Source: Gnetum montanum (lineage: Eukaryota; Streptophyta; Gnetopsida; Gnetales; Gnetaceae). Taken from it: a stretch of DNA of 31,821 nucleotides. The notes under the pieces are model-generated. The model saw only the letters and a program-made list of their open reading frames with translations, ran no database searches and was not told where the DNA came from. The position numbers and the translations under genes were made by a program. The stretch's first letter is position 1; the number at the start of each line of letters is the position of its first letter. Shown here piece after piece: positions 8,892-19,456 of the stretch. The stretch covers positions 577,907 through 609,727 of the forward strand of contig MNCI01020931.1 in assembly GCA_015680685.1 (NCBI GenBank), in the 5' to 3' direction.

Positions 8892-8899
8892 TATAAATA
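8892..8899 (+). promoter_or_regulatory. TATA box of the 5' LTR
   Basis: TATAAATA is conserved with the 3' LTR (18092-18099) and the solo LTR. Confidence 0.7.
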
Positions 8900-9069
8900 C
8901 AATGCCTAGTCGCACAATTGGGAGGGAGAAGTCTTGTAGCAGTTACGTAGCAAAACTCTTGTAGTCCATTTGAAGGTTAGAGTATTTTCCAAGTGCCCGC
9001 AGCAAGAGGTTGAAGTGTGGATGGATCTTTATTCGAGCATTGTATACCTGAGCACACCTTGTGTACGAC

Positions 9070-9075
9070 AATAAA
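9070..9075 (+). promoter_or_regulatory. LTR poly-A signal AATAAA
   Basis: AATAAAGACAA lies about 170 bp after the TATA and is conserved in the 3' LTR (18270-18275) and in the solo LTR on the minus strand. Confidence 0.55.
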
Positions 9076-9659
9076 GACAAACTCTTTGATTCATCTTTGC
9101 AACACTTGAGATTTGTTTTCTTACACATTTATTTTATTTTATTTTCTTATGCATTTATTTTATTTTATGCACTTTACATTTCTGTTATTAGCACAACAAT
9201 TCATTTTGATCAATTAAGCAAATTGTTAAATTACACTCAATATGATCGCTTTGAACATGTGTGTAACGCTTGGTAACGTAGTAACAATTAGCTTTTGGTA
9301 ATCCCAACAACGTTGCACTAGTTTAGGATGTGTACGGGAAGTGAGAACAGATACTGGTGTTAGGATTAGTTAGAACTTAGTTAACGAGTAGTTAAGTTAA
9401 ATTAGTCACCTAGTTATCTCTCTCACCTTCCCTATTAGCAGCAGGACATAAAAACATAAAAGCTATAAAAATCATATGCCTCAAGCTTACTTAACCATAC
9501 AATTGTGACATACAGGTAAGCTTGTGAAGACAACAATTAACCAACCCGTCCTTGTTCCACAAGGGCGCATAAGCACTTAGTCCTTGATATTCGATTGGAT
9601 TGTGTGTGAAATGCTCATATTCGTATGGTTGAGCGTAGGGGTACCTCGCCACTCATCAT

Positions 9660-9677
9660 TGGCACCGTTGCCAAGGA
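9660..9677 (+). other. Primer binding site, tRNA-Asp type
   Basis: TGGCACCGTTGCCAAGGA starts one base after the LTR and matches the Asp-tRNA-complementary PBS known from Athila elements at 15 of 18 positions. The three differences are all G to A. Confidence 0.85.
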
Positions 9678-9743
9678 CTTAGTTGTTTGTGCGCTAACTG
9701 GAACATAGGAAATCATTCACATCGTTGAAACGAACTCTTAGAG

Positions 9744-10616
9744 TTGGTTGATAAAATAATAAACAAGAATATATTGCACATTGAACAGACGAGTATGTCT
9801 CCTTCTTCATATGAAAGCACCTCACCGCCTAGGTCTGAAACAAGAAACAGTCGATGGTGTAATACACATGATGTTGATTCGCCAGTTCCTCAACAAGTTC
9901 GAGTGGTATATATTCATCCCGATGAGTATATACCAGACTTCACCTTTATCCTCCATCAAGATGAACAATTGCGTTGGCGAGACTTAGAAGGTAACATAGT
10001 GTTACCTCCTGATTGTTCCCTCCCAAGTATGCTTCTTCATGCTATCACACAAATTGGCATGCCACACTTACATGCAGAATATGTTGTGCAAGATCATGAC
10101 TTAAGAGAATACCTTCCCACAGAGGCACAATGTTAAAAGGACTTGCAACAGGAGAGACATCATAAGTCTTTGAAGGGTAAGTGGTCCCAGGATGCCCCAC
10201 ATGTCTTAAGCGAAAATGAGGGTGGTGAACCTTCCTTAGGCAGTCGTCCACACGATGATGTTCCTTCCCTTGACTTTGGCCAAGGGGTTGTGTATCAGGA
10301 CCTTCATTCCACTATTCGTAACCCAGGTTCTGATACCCACAAGCACAAAGGGTCCAAAAAAGGGACACGAACTCATGATAAAGGTGGACATTTTGACCAT
10401 AATCACAATTTGGATAGAGACTACATAAGAGAAGGTATTAGACACTGTCATGGTGACGGTTCTTCTTCTTCTTCACCTTCATCATCTCCTTCACCCTCTC
10501 CTTCAATATCTAGATGTGGTCATAAAGAAAAAGACCATGGGGATAAAGGTAGGAAAAGTGGAAGTCATAGACGAAATAGCCAAGAAAGGGAACAAGGGCA
10601 CTCTAGAGAGTCATGA
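9744..10616 (+). pseudogene. gag, N-terminal part, with one in-frame stop
   Basis: From ATG 9744 a single frame runs to 10616, broken only by TAA at 10134-10136. The first half has an acidic/aromatic segment (HPDEYIPDFTFILHQDEQL) that is recognisably the same as a degenerate stretch at about 28430-28650 on the minus strand, so it is a conserved part of gag in this group. The second half is low complexity: His/Lys/Gly-rich, a Ser/Pro run (about 10459-10512), then charged Arg/Glu. This is the first gene of the element. The start is the first ATG after the PBS and is tentative. Confidence 0.75.
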
Positions 10617-11662
10617 CATAGAAGAAGGGAGAGTAGGGAACAACGTAGGCATCATAGACTCAATGGATGAGACAATTACAATAAACCCCTCCTCGCTACT
10701 TGAAGTATGTTGGACATAATTGAGGCTGTTAGAATTCTAACAAGGCATCAAAAAGATAGTAGGATCAAGAGATTAGATATGAACAACATGCCATGATTTG
10801 AAGGGGGATACAACACTAATTCTTAGAATCATTTACAAGCATTCCATGATGCATGTGCCTTACAGAACATAGAGACTGAATGGCAAAAACATAAGTTATT
10901 CCCACAGATATTAGTTAAAGAAGCTGGAAGCTAGTACTGGTCTTTAGAACTGGAATCCATTCATAGGTGGAGTACTATGTTAGAATTGTTTAATGACAAG
11001 TACCAAATGTACTCCCAAGTGTCTAACTTGCGAAAGAAAATCCAAGGTTGGAAATAAGGAGGACATGAACGCTTGGATGCTACCATGGGATGATACTATG
11101 CATTGTTACATTGTTGTCCTAGCCATGGTTATTCGCAAAGGGGTCAACTATGCCATCTTGTATATGGGCTTAAGTATGAAATGAGAAGAACCCTTGGGAC
11201 TTATGCCCAAGGGAGAATATCTAAGCTTATGTCCCATCAAATTCAAAGACTACTGGAGCAAGTTGCTAAGGAAGAAGGTGAGCTATAGAAGAGAGAAAGT
11301 GCAGAAGAGTATAACTGAGATTCTTCCCTTCAGAAGAGGGGAGTAAGATTTTGTGAGGATGAAGAAGAGTTACCACTCAAAGAGATAGTGAATAGGAAAA
11401 TTTTGCCTATCCAAAAGATGATGTTAGAAGTTTTGACAAAGGTAAACCAAATGTGGGATTCCCTAGATAATAGATTTCAAACTATTCTTAAAATAGTGAG
11501 GAGTCTAGAGAGCAAGGTAGTGAGAAAAGAAAAAAGAAAGAGGCTGAACATGCACGTAGCAAGGGTAAGGGAAAAGTTGCCATCATTGAAGAGGTTGTGG
11601 ATTCAGAAATAGACAATGGTAGTGGATGTGAGATATGTCAATATGACCATCCTAAGGGATGT
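10617..11662 (+). pseudogene. gag core and degenerate zinc knuckle
   Basis: Short in-phase and shifted pieces read like a retrotransposon gag: ESIHRWSTMLELFNDKYQMYSQ around 10955-11020, here cited as HRWSTMLELFNDKY and MYSQVSNLRKK; then KYEMRRTLGTYAQGRISKLM at about 11175-11235; and a Lys/Glu-rich coiled-coil-prone stretch at 11388-11612. CEICQYDHPKGC at 11627-11662 is a shortened zinc knuckle (C-x2-C-x3-H-x3-C, where the usual form is x4/x4). There are many stops and frameshifts. Confidence 0.7.
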
Positions 11663-12424
11663 TTCCTTGTAATCTTACATCTGCAGGAGTCTGGGATGTA
11701 TGCACTCAACCCACGATTAAACAAGAGGCAAACACCCTGAAGGTTACCTTATCCTCAAGGTAACCCAATGTAGTTCCACCAACCCTTAACATATTATCCC
11801 AGTGGAACTCCACCACAATTGATTGAGTAATATCAATAGTGGAAACACCTATAATCATGGGGAATGCCACTACCAAGGCAATAGTATCCTTATCGGCAAC
11901 CTGACTTGTATGGATATTACATGTATCAACAAATCTCCCCACGTGACTCTATTGGTCACATCACTCCTCAACCTCACTACCAAGCCTACGAGTATTATGG
12001 GATTACGTCTTCTAGAGGCGATATTTTGTAAGCATATCATCCTTCTCATTCGACTAAATCTCTTTCACCAATAGCTCCACTACCACCTTCTCCCATGATG
12101 CGAGATGAAATTCCTATCCAGCCATAGCAACGTAACACCATGAGGGCTATTAACTCTCAACCTACTATTGATTACAACAACCACATGAAGAAAAGACCTT
12201 TCTTTAGAATCAACAGTCCAACCAAGCCCTTGTAATCACAAGCAGCTAATTCCTTAAACATCTTAGTATCAATCAAAACTTCGGAGCCCCCTTCAACCCA
12301 ATCCCCGCACTCAACGCATACGGTCATGCTAACACATGCCATCATTGATTGGATCAAAGATGGCCACCTTCCTAGGAAATTCTCTAATCCTGGGAGTTCT
12401 CTGATATACTTACAAATCATTGGA
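11663..12424 (+). pseudogene. gag-protease linker, Tyr/Pro-rich, decayed
   Basis: Translations are rich in Pro, Tyr, Gln and Ser (for example PQPHYQAYEYYGITSSRGD near 11965-12020). This is the style of the variable linker between gag and protease in Athila/Tat elements. No catalytic motif is present, and stops are frequent. Confidence 0.5.
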
Positions 12425-12830
12425 AATGTGCCATGTAGGCTCTTTTAGATTTTGGTTTCAATGTCAACTTGATTTCTTAAGAAATGTACGAGGCCTGGAA
12501 CCTACCTCCATTGAAAAAGAGCAACATCCATCTAGAGTTGGCCGACTAGTCCATCACTATCCCATTGGGACTGGTGGAAGACATTGTTACCATTGTTTGT
12601 GGGTGGGCGTACCCAGCTGACTTCCTAGTGATTTAGGTAAACAACAGTAAGGGGGACCTTCCAATCATAATGGGAAGAGTATGGCTAAGCACCATTGATG
12701 CATGCGTAGGAATCTATGATCTTTCCCTAGAAATATCAAAGGAAAATACATTTAGAAAGACCAAGAAGAAGAAAGTTCCATGCATCACATACAGTGACAC
12801 AGGGTGTAATTGTGTGTAGAGGTCATTGTT
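12425..12830 (+). pseudogene. Aspartic protease (PR) domain, decayed
   Basis: One frame reads ALLDFGFNVNLIS, then NLPPLKKSNIHLELAD, IPLGLVEDIVTIV, YPADFLVI and LPIIMGRVWLSTIDA. This is the typical order of an Athila-type retropepsin, with the D-x-G active-site triad as DFG and the flap/LGRP-like element as MGRVWL. Four in-frame stops (TAG or TAA) are present. The same domain occurs at 26926-27315 on the minus strand. Confidence 0.85.
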
Positions 12831-13311
12831 TGTGCAAAGTTTAGCATTGCCTGCATTTAATCAATGTGCATAAGTGATTAACATACAAAGATGCCTATAT
12901 GTAGAAACCACATGACAGGAAGACATCTAGTGGTTGATAGCTAATCAAGAAAGCAGTTCACTCATATGCATGGAACCAACTGAGGGTTTGACTTGTGCTT
13001 ACATCGATAGCATAGATGCATTAGAGCAAGTCCACCACCAACTTCCAAGTCTTAACCTTAAAAATATCAACTAGGGGAAGTTGGAAACCCCTAAGAAATT
13101 TAAGTAGGATCCCCTCGAGCTGAAACCATTGCTCATTGGTATGGAATACACATTCCTTAAAAACAGAAAACTGGCAATTATCAATGCTAAGCTTGCTCCT
13201 TAACAAAAATAAGAACTACTAAAGGTAATAAATAAATGGTCAAAAGCCTTTACTTGGTCATATCCTGAATTAACTAGAACAGATCCTAGGATATGCCAAC
13301 ATAGAATTTAC

Positions 13312-14157
13312 ATTGGCCCCTCCATGAAGCCTCGAAGACAACCATAGAGGCAATTGAACCCTAAGTTGAAGCAAGTAGTTAAGGAAGAAATCAAATAGCA
13401 GCTTCTCAAGGCTAGGTTCATATACCCCATTGTTGATAGTGAATGGGTTTGCCCCTTAGTTATTGTGCCTAAAAAGGGAGGCAAATGGAGGATGTGCATA
13501 GATTTTAGGCTACAAAATATGGCAACATTCAAAGATCACTTTCCATTGCCATTTGTCGACCAAGTCTTAGACACCATCGCAGGGCATCACTATTATATTT
13601 TTCTGGATAGATATAGTAGATATAACCAAATACAAATAGCCCCAGAAGACCAAGCCAAGACTTCATTCACCAATCCTTGGGGAACATTCGCATACAAACA
13701 GATGTCGTTTGGATTGTGCAATGCCCCTACAACATTTCAACGACTAGTTTTAAGCATATTCCAATAGCAGATAGGGAATGGCATGGAGGTATTTATGGAT
13801 GACTTCTTCACTTATGAAGCAAACTTTGATCAAGCCTTGGATTGGATGAAGCAAGTGTTAAAAAGATGTGTAGAAACCAATTTGAGGCTCAACTAGCAAA
13901 AACGACATTTGATGATCCAAGAAGGTGTAGTACTAGGGCACAAAATCTCACACATAGGGATAGAGGTAGACCCCGAGAAAATAAAAATTATCCAAGGAAT
14001 TACTCATCAACTGAAAAGTGTCAAAGATATTCAATCATTCCTTGGACATACTAGTTACTATAGGAAATTTATTGAGAAATTTTCAAAGGTTGCCAAACCA
14101 TTGGTGGAATTAATGAAAAGGACATACCTTTCGAGTGGACTAGGGAATGCGAATTAG
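13312..14157 (+). pseudogene. Reverse transcriptase domain, decayed
   Basis: The conserved blocks run in order: YPIVDSEWVCPLVIVPKKGG, CIDFRLQNMATFKDHFPLPF, FLDRYSRYNQIQIAPED, TFAYKQMSFGLCNAPTTFQR, then the catalytic FMDD box (13795-13806), VDPEKIKIIQGI and FLGHTSYYRKFI. The first catalytic Asp (FLD) and both Asp of FMDD are kept, but stops interrupt the frame (for example 13768-13770 and 13894-13896). A frameshift lies near 14130. The longest open piece is 13465-13767. This is the closest relative in the window of the pol remnant at 76-1205. Confidence 0.93.
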
Positions 14158-14590
14158 CTTTCCAAACTTTGAAATAGAAGCTAGTAGAAACACCCATTCT
14201 ACAAGCTCCTGACTAGTCCAAACCATTCCATATCATGAATGACACATCCAACCATGCTTTAGGAGTCATAATTACACAGTTAGATAACCAAAAGCATCCT
14301 TATTACATCCACTATGCAAGTAGAAGTATTGTTGGTGCACAACTTAACTACACTACCTCAGAGGAAGAATTAATGGCTATAGTGTTTGCACTAGAAAATT
14401 TTAGACACTATGTATTGGGATATAAAGTATATATACATATATATCATAGTGCAATCCGTTTCCTCATGAATAAGCCAATGGTAAGCCCTCGTATGATATG
14501 ATGGCTTGTAATCTTACAAGAGTTTGATTTAACGATGATTGATCGCAAGAGCACCAAGAATGTAGTTGCTGATAATTTATCTTAGTTGCG
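14158..14590 (+). pseudogene. RNase H domain, decayed
   Basis: It reads DTSNHALGVIITQLDNQKHP, SRSIVGAQLNYTTSEEELMA, FALENFRHYVLGYKVYIHI, then WLVILQEFDLTMIDRK and ADNLS. This is the usual RNase H of plant Ty3/gypsy elements. The expected THTDH/HTDH box reads IHIYHSA, so the catalytic Asp is lost. The TGA at 14499-14501 falls where the family has Arg, a CGA-to-TGA type change. Confidence 0.9.
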
Positions 14591-14789
14591 ACGGGACAAC
14601 AAAGAGGATGAGCATCCAATTTTTGATCATTTTTCTAATGAATGCCTCTTTGCTGGTGTAGTGGATAATCAATCACCCATGGAGACAAATTGGCATAGTA
14701 GCATTCTTACCTATCTCCTCATCCAACAAACACCACAAGAGTTAAACCTTAAGAAGAAACAATAGTTTCTTCTCTGAGCCAAGTACTTT

Positions 14790-15990
14790 ATGGAGATTAA
14801 TGGGCAACTTTACAAAGTGTGTCGCAATGGCTTCGTTCGATGGTGTGTTCCCGATATAGATCAATTGCAAGTTCTCCAAGATGCTCATGAGGGTCCTTAT
14901 GGGGATCATTACGCTGGGAGACGAACGACCATCAAGATTCTACTTGCAGGATATTATTGGCCTAAATTATTTTGGGACATCCATCGTTTCACCTAATCTT
15001 GTGAGTGCTATCAATGTGATGGGGGAATGACTACTAGAATGGAGGGTCTACAATAATGGATTCAACTATTAAAACCTTTCAACATTTGGGAAATTGATTT
15101 TATGGGGCCGATTACACCAATGTCCAATAGAAAAGCTTATATTATTATTGCCATTGATTACCTAACAAAATGGGTTGAAGTAGCTATTGTTAAAGATTGT
15201 ACATCATCTACAGCTGCACGATTTGTTCAATAACAAATTATAAATAGGTTTGGTGTGCTACGTGCACTTATTTCAGACAATGGTACATACTTCATAGGTG
15301 CAAATTTTCAAAAATTAATGCAACACTTAGGGGTTGAGCATAAATTGACTACACCATACCACCCCCAAGCAAACAGTCAAGAAAAATTCACCAACAGGAA
15401 GATTATGAAGATATTGACAAGAACTATTAGCAAGTTTAGGTGAGACTGGAGCACTAAACTGAACGATGCTGTTTGGGCATACCACTCCACATGGAAACTC
15501 CCTATAGGCTACTCTCCATATGAGTTAGTTTATGGTAAATTACCAATGCTTCTCATTCAAACTAAGCTCTGTACACTATCCATGGCATGTGACCTCAACC
15601 TTGACCTTGATCTAGCATAGAAACAACGATTAGTAACCCTTAACTTGCTAGATGAAAACTAATTAGCTGCCTTGTCATTTAAAAAATTGCACAAGGCCTT
15701 TAATAAACAATGTCATGACCTAAGAAATAGGAAAGTTAAATATCAGCTAGGAGATAAGGTTTTCTATTGGAATCCCACATATGTGCCATAATGTACTAAA
15801 TTTCAAATATTGTGGGAAGAACCTTATATTATTAATGCAACTTTTCCTTCAGAGGCCATGAAAATATACAAACCTAAGAGCCCAGATAAGAAAATTTTGT
15901 TCAACGTGCAACAAATCAAACCTTTCCGGGAGCTTAGGACAACTAGTACACATGCTACCTCTCTTGATGGACAACCTTGCTCACTATTTC
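14790..15990 (+). pseudogene. Integrase, zinc domain to C-terminal domain, decayed
   Basis: The zinc domain is DAHEGPYGDHYAGRRTT followed by CECYQC (His-His/Cys-Cys). The core has IWEIDFMGPI (first Asp), LISDNGTYF (second Asp), then TPYHPQANSQEKFTNR. In that last block the position normally holding the third catalytic acid (family GQAEV) is Lys. The C-terminal part (KVKYQLGDKVFYWN to NVQQIKPF) is the usual integrase tail. Stops interrupt it at several places, and the longest open piece is 14790-14996. Even without the stops the D-D-E triad would be incomplete. Confidence 0.92.
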
Positions 15991-17930
15991 AGGTCTCCTC
16001 CTTCTAACTTAGTCATGGGAGAGATGGCCACCTATGCTAACAGTTCTAGGCCCTCATTTCTTTTTGAATTTTTGTTTTTCAAATATTTTTTTTTTACATT
16101 TTTATTTTACACATTTTTCCAACTTTTCTTATTTTTGTTTTACATCATTGTTCATATTTTTACTATTTCTTTGTTTGCTTGATTACTTTTATTTGTCATC
16201 CAATAAGTGCTCATGATGGTGGATTGAATTATATCATATTAGTTTCTAATGTTTGATTTTTACCTTTGAATTATGATGCTGATATTAAGGTATGGTTTTT
16301 TTGATAAAAAAGGAAATGAGTCCATGCCATCCACTCATCCATACAACTCTATGGTCTCCTTTGGATTTGAACTGTATAGTCCCCTTTTTCTAAGTAAATT
16401 TGTTAATGAATTGGTGGCTGGGTATTTTTCAAACCAAAGAAAGACTCAAAGGATGGAAAGGGTGTGACTTCAAGGGGATTCGGTGCATTTGTGTTGGCCA
16501 TTCTCTTGGGTGCTTGGAAGCTTTTTCTTGGGTTTTTTTCACCATTTTGACATTGTTGAGTGAATAAAAATAAGTCTTTGCATGGTGTGGTTCTCACGCA
16601 AAAAAAAAAAAAGAAAAAAAAAGGAAGAAAGAAAAAAAAAATAAAAGTGAGAATTCAAAGCATACCCCTTAGACATAATAAAGCAATATGGGCTACAAGC
16701 ACTAGTTATGGAATTGAAAAGACATGTTACCCATGCTTCAAGGTTTCCTCTAACTAAGGCCCTTTCTTGCTTCCTACTTCTCCATCTCACTCTCCTTGGA
16801 ACGGTGGTGACTTTTCTTGGAAGCATTCTTGTTGCTTTAAGAAGATGGATTGGCCAAGTGTATTGATGTGAGGTCACTAAATGTGGTTGGTTTGAGTCTG
16901 CATTTGGGATGAATTTTACTCAGTTATCTTAACCATGAAATACACAAGGGGCTTTACACAACCTTGTTCTTGGGATTCCATTCCATTCTCTCCTCTCCAT
17001 ATTTCTTTCCATTTTCCACCTCATTGCCAATTTTATCATTAGTCCATTTTGGGTTGATGCATTGTTTTTCTTTGGTGAATTCTTGTGGGTAGTTTTTAAC
17101 TCTTACTTCCAAATGACATTCCTAGAGCCTACGGACTCTTTGGTTTGTGGGTTTGTCAAGGCATAAAGGGCATGAGCCTACTTTGGGAACCCATTGGCAT
17201 TTCTTTTTGTTGCAATTGTCAACTTATTTTCCTTAAAAATTTCCTACAATCAATTATTTCTTGTTTCATCCACATCCATGACATCCATTTTAATGGTATT
17301 GCCATTGATATTTTTCATCTTTTTTATTCCTCATGTTTTTCCATCTTATAGTTACCAGAGGTTCACTCTTAGTCGCAGGGGCCCTGACACAAATTTTTTA
17401 ATTTTTTCCATTTTACTAATTGCCTAATCCCTACACCTTGGGTAGTTGCCAGTGATAAATCTTTGAACCAGTTTCTACCATAACCACAACTCATCCAATG
17501 CACCTCATATCGAGGCAAGGTATCAATTGCATTGTGGATTATCTATCCTTGCTCATTTGTGACTGTGTTGTGTGTGCAGATGACAATTATACAAAAAATG
17601 GATTAGGCTTGGAGGAAGCACTTAGGATGGACCAGAATTAGAGCATTTACAAAAGGAGCAAGTTTGGTGGCATGGCTATGGATAAATAATGGAAGGTGCA
17701 ATCTCGGCATTGGCGGTAACACGCTTCATCTTCTTTTTCTCTCTTTCTCTTCAAGCTACGAAATAACACTTGGATGTCATTTATGTACAAGTGTTCACCA
17801 CAATGGTCATGAACACTAGTGTTGTAATATGCTTATTGATCCATTCACTGGGCACATTGAGTTTGTCATCCCATTCCACCGTTAGTTGTTAGTTAGTCAA
17901 TAATCCCATACCTTCCCAATATTTTGTAAG
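15991..17930. other. 3' non-coding region of the + strand element
   Basis: About 1.9 kb lies between integrase and the PPT. It is rich in T runs (about 16060-16190) and an A-rich purine tract (16600-16650). No convincing ORF on either strand and no match to the accessory ORF of the minus element were found by eye. Confidence 0.6.
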
Positions 17931-17933
17931 GAA

Positions 17934-17967
17934 CTCGAGGATGAGTTCTTATTCAGTCATGGGGATA
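17934..17967 (+). other. Conserved CTCGAG motif and polypurine tract
   Basis: CTCGAGGATGAG (17934-17945) is followed by a short G-rich tract TGGGGATA (17960-17967) directly before the 3' LTR. The minus-strand element has the same CTCGAGGATGA and TGGGGGTA arrangement at 20339-20372. A CTCGAGGACGAG-like motif shortly upstream of the PPT is familiar from several plant Ty3/gypsy elements. Confidence 0.7.
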
Positions 17968-18639
17968 TGATGAGAGTGGTTACTTTAGTAGTTATTCTAA
18001 CTATTAGAGTTGTTACTCTAGTAGTTTCTTTAGCATTTATTCTAATTATTAGAGTGGTTACTCTAATTATTAGAGTAGTTGCTCCCAAGCCTATAAATAC
18101 AGTACCCAGGTGCACAATTGGGAGGGAGGAATCTTGTAGCAGTCAAGTAGTGAAACTCTTGTAGTTTGTTTAAAGGTTAGAGTATTTTCCAAGTGCCTGT
18201 AGTAGGAGGTTGAAGTGAGGATGGATCTTTATTTAAGCATTGTGTACCTGAGCACACCTTATGTACAGCAATAAAGACAAGCTCTTTGATTCATCCTTGC
18301 AGCACTTGAGATTTGTCTTCTTACACATTTCTTTTATTTTATTTTCTTATGCATTTATTTTATTTTATGCACTTTACACTTATGTTATTAGCACAACAAT
18401 GCATTTTGATCAATTAAGNCAGCAAGACATAAAAATATAAAAGCTATAAAAATCATATGCCTTAAGCTTACTTAACCATACAATTATGACATACAGGTAA
18501 GCTTGGGAAGACAATGATCAACCAACCCATCCTTGTTCCACAAGGGTGCATAAGCACTTAGTCCTTGGAATTCGATTGGATCATGCATGAAACGCTTGTA
18601 TTCGTATGGTTGAGTGTAGAGGTACCTTGCTGCTCATCA
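17968..18639 (+). repeat. 3' LTR, interrupted by a one-N gap at 18419
   Basis: It begins TGATGAG and ends CTCATCA. It lacks one 45-bp U3 unit compared with the 5' LTR. At 18419 a single N stands where the 5' LTR has about 220 bp (9219-9438). With the gap restored the length would be about 891 bp, exactly one 45-bp unit shorter than the 5' LTR. Confidence 0.95.
18419..18419. other. Assembly gap (single N) hiding about 220 bp of LTR
   Basis: The sequence left of the N matches 5' LTR bases to 9218, and the sequence right of it resumes at 9439. Confidence 0.9.
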
Positions 18640-18644
18640 CCTAG
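18640..18644. repeat. Target-site duplication CCTAG, right copy
   Basis: This pairs with 8718-8722. Confidence 0.95.
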
Positions 18645-19085
18645 GAAGAGAATGCAATATGATGATTGACATCTCTTGATATACACTTTACATCAAAGGT
18701 GTAATACAATTTTCAAAACATCTGAACTTAAAACCATATCCATAGCTTTTTAGTTCAAATATAAGAAAAAAATATCTTAAACAATTAACCTTAGTAATCA
18801 TCAAATAAGTGATCAATCAATAAAAATTCCACTTGCATGTAGATAAGCATAAATAATAAATTTATATTTTAAAAAGTAAAGCATAACACATAAAATTAGA
18901 TAATGTAAACAATAACCTAGAAGGAATAGAATGCTAATATGACTATTGACATCTCTTAATACACACTATGTATTAAAGATGTAATACAAAATTTAAAACA
19001 TATAAACTTGAAATCATATCCATAGCTTTCTAGTTTAGCTACAAGCAAATTAACTTATCTAATTCATCTTAGCAATCTTATGTTA
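18645..19085. repeat. Rest of tandem-repeat unit 1 and complete unit 2 (about 269 bp each)
   Basis: 18645-18810 completes the unit split by the retrotransposon. 18811 to about 19085 is the second unit, which contains the uninterrupted target ATAACCTAGAAGGAATAG. Both units share GATTGACATCTCTTRATA-like and CATATCCATAGCTTT blocks. No coding potential is seen. The function is unknown. Confidence 0.8.
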
Positions 19086-19451
19086 TGCATAACCAAACAT
19101 AATATGTCACATAGAAAGTTAGTGTAGGAAACTATATTATTTATTAAATAGAAAAATTGTAATTTGGAAAAGAAGAAAACTATTAGAGTTATGATACCAT
19201 CTCTACATTTACTACTAATATTGTTACGAATGATACAATATTTAGAATTCACCAAGAAGGAAAATTGAAACTAGATAGTACACATTAATAAACTTGTTTA
19301 CATAGATAGCTAGCTAGTAAGTACAAAAATCCTATGTAACAATAGTTCACAAATCAAATTATTGAAACTCTTGATAGAAATATCAAGGTAGCCACATCCA
19401 ACAACAATCAACAAACCATAATACATAATGATAATAAATAAATTTCTAATA
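19086..19451. other. AT-rich spacer between the two elements
   Basis: No gene or repeat was recognised. The minus-strand ORFs here are short and lack domains. Confidence 0.4.
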
Positions 19452-19456
19452 CACTC
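19452..19456. repeat. Target-site duplication CACTC, left copy
   Basis: It is identical to 29749-29753 and directly abuts the LTR. Confidence 0.9.

Larger units (their letters stand above)
8723..9658 (+). repeat. 5' LTR (936 bp)
   Basis: It starts TGATGAG and ends CTCATCA, a 7-bp inverted repeat. The U3 holds 45-bp repeats (8734-8880) immediately upstream of the TATA box at 8892. The AATAAA at 9070-9075 marks the probable poly-A signal. The U5 carries GGTAAYSY/CTTGGTAAC-type repeated words also seen in the LTRs at 1206 and 28880. It is longer than the 3' LTR by one 45-bp unit once the 3' gap is allowed for. Confidence 0.95.
8723..18639 (+). mobile_element. Complete but decayed Ty3/gypsy LTR retrotransposon, Athila/Tat-like
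   Basis: The order is 5' LTR (8723-9658), PBS (9660-9677), gag, PR, RT, RNase H, IN, about 1.96 kb of non-coding sequence, PPT (17960-17967) and 3' LTR (17968-18639, with a gap at 18419). The domain order with integrase after RNase H defines Ty3/gypsy. A tRNA-Asp-type PBS and the Athila-style protease motif (ALLDFGFNVNLIS) point to the Athila/Tat group by established family knowledge. A perfect CCTAG duplication marks the insertion. The two LTRs differ at about one base in ten over the roughly 330 bp compared by eye, mainly by transitions, so the insertion is old. Every coding part has stops or frameshifts, so the element is not autonomous. An env-like or accessory ORF was not found, unlike in the element at 19457-29748. 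Confidence 0.95.

Noticed and set aside
8670-8964. Repetitive Val/Ile/Thr ORFs on both strands
   Set aside because: These are translations of the 45-bp U3 repeats of the LTR, which lie upstream of the TATA and are not expected to code.
16539-16877. 112-codon minus-strand ORF with a Phe-rich end
   Set aside because: The hydrophobic end is the translation of an A-rich tract; it is antisense to the element and has no env-like features I could defend.
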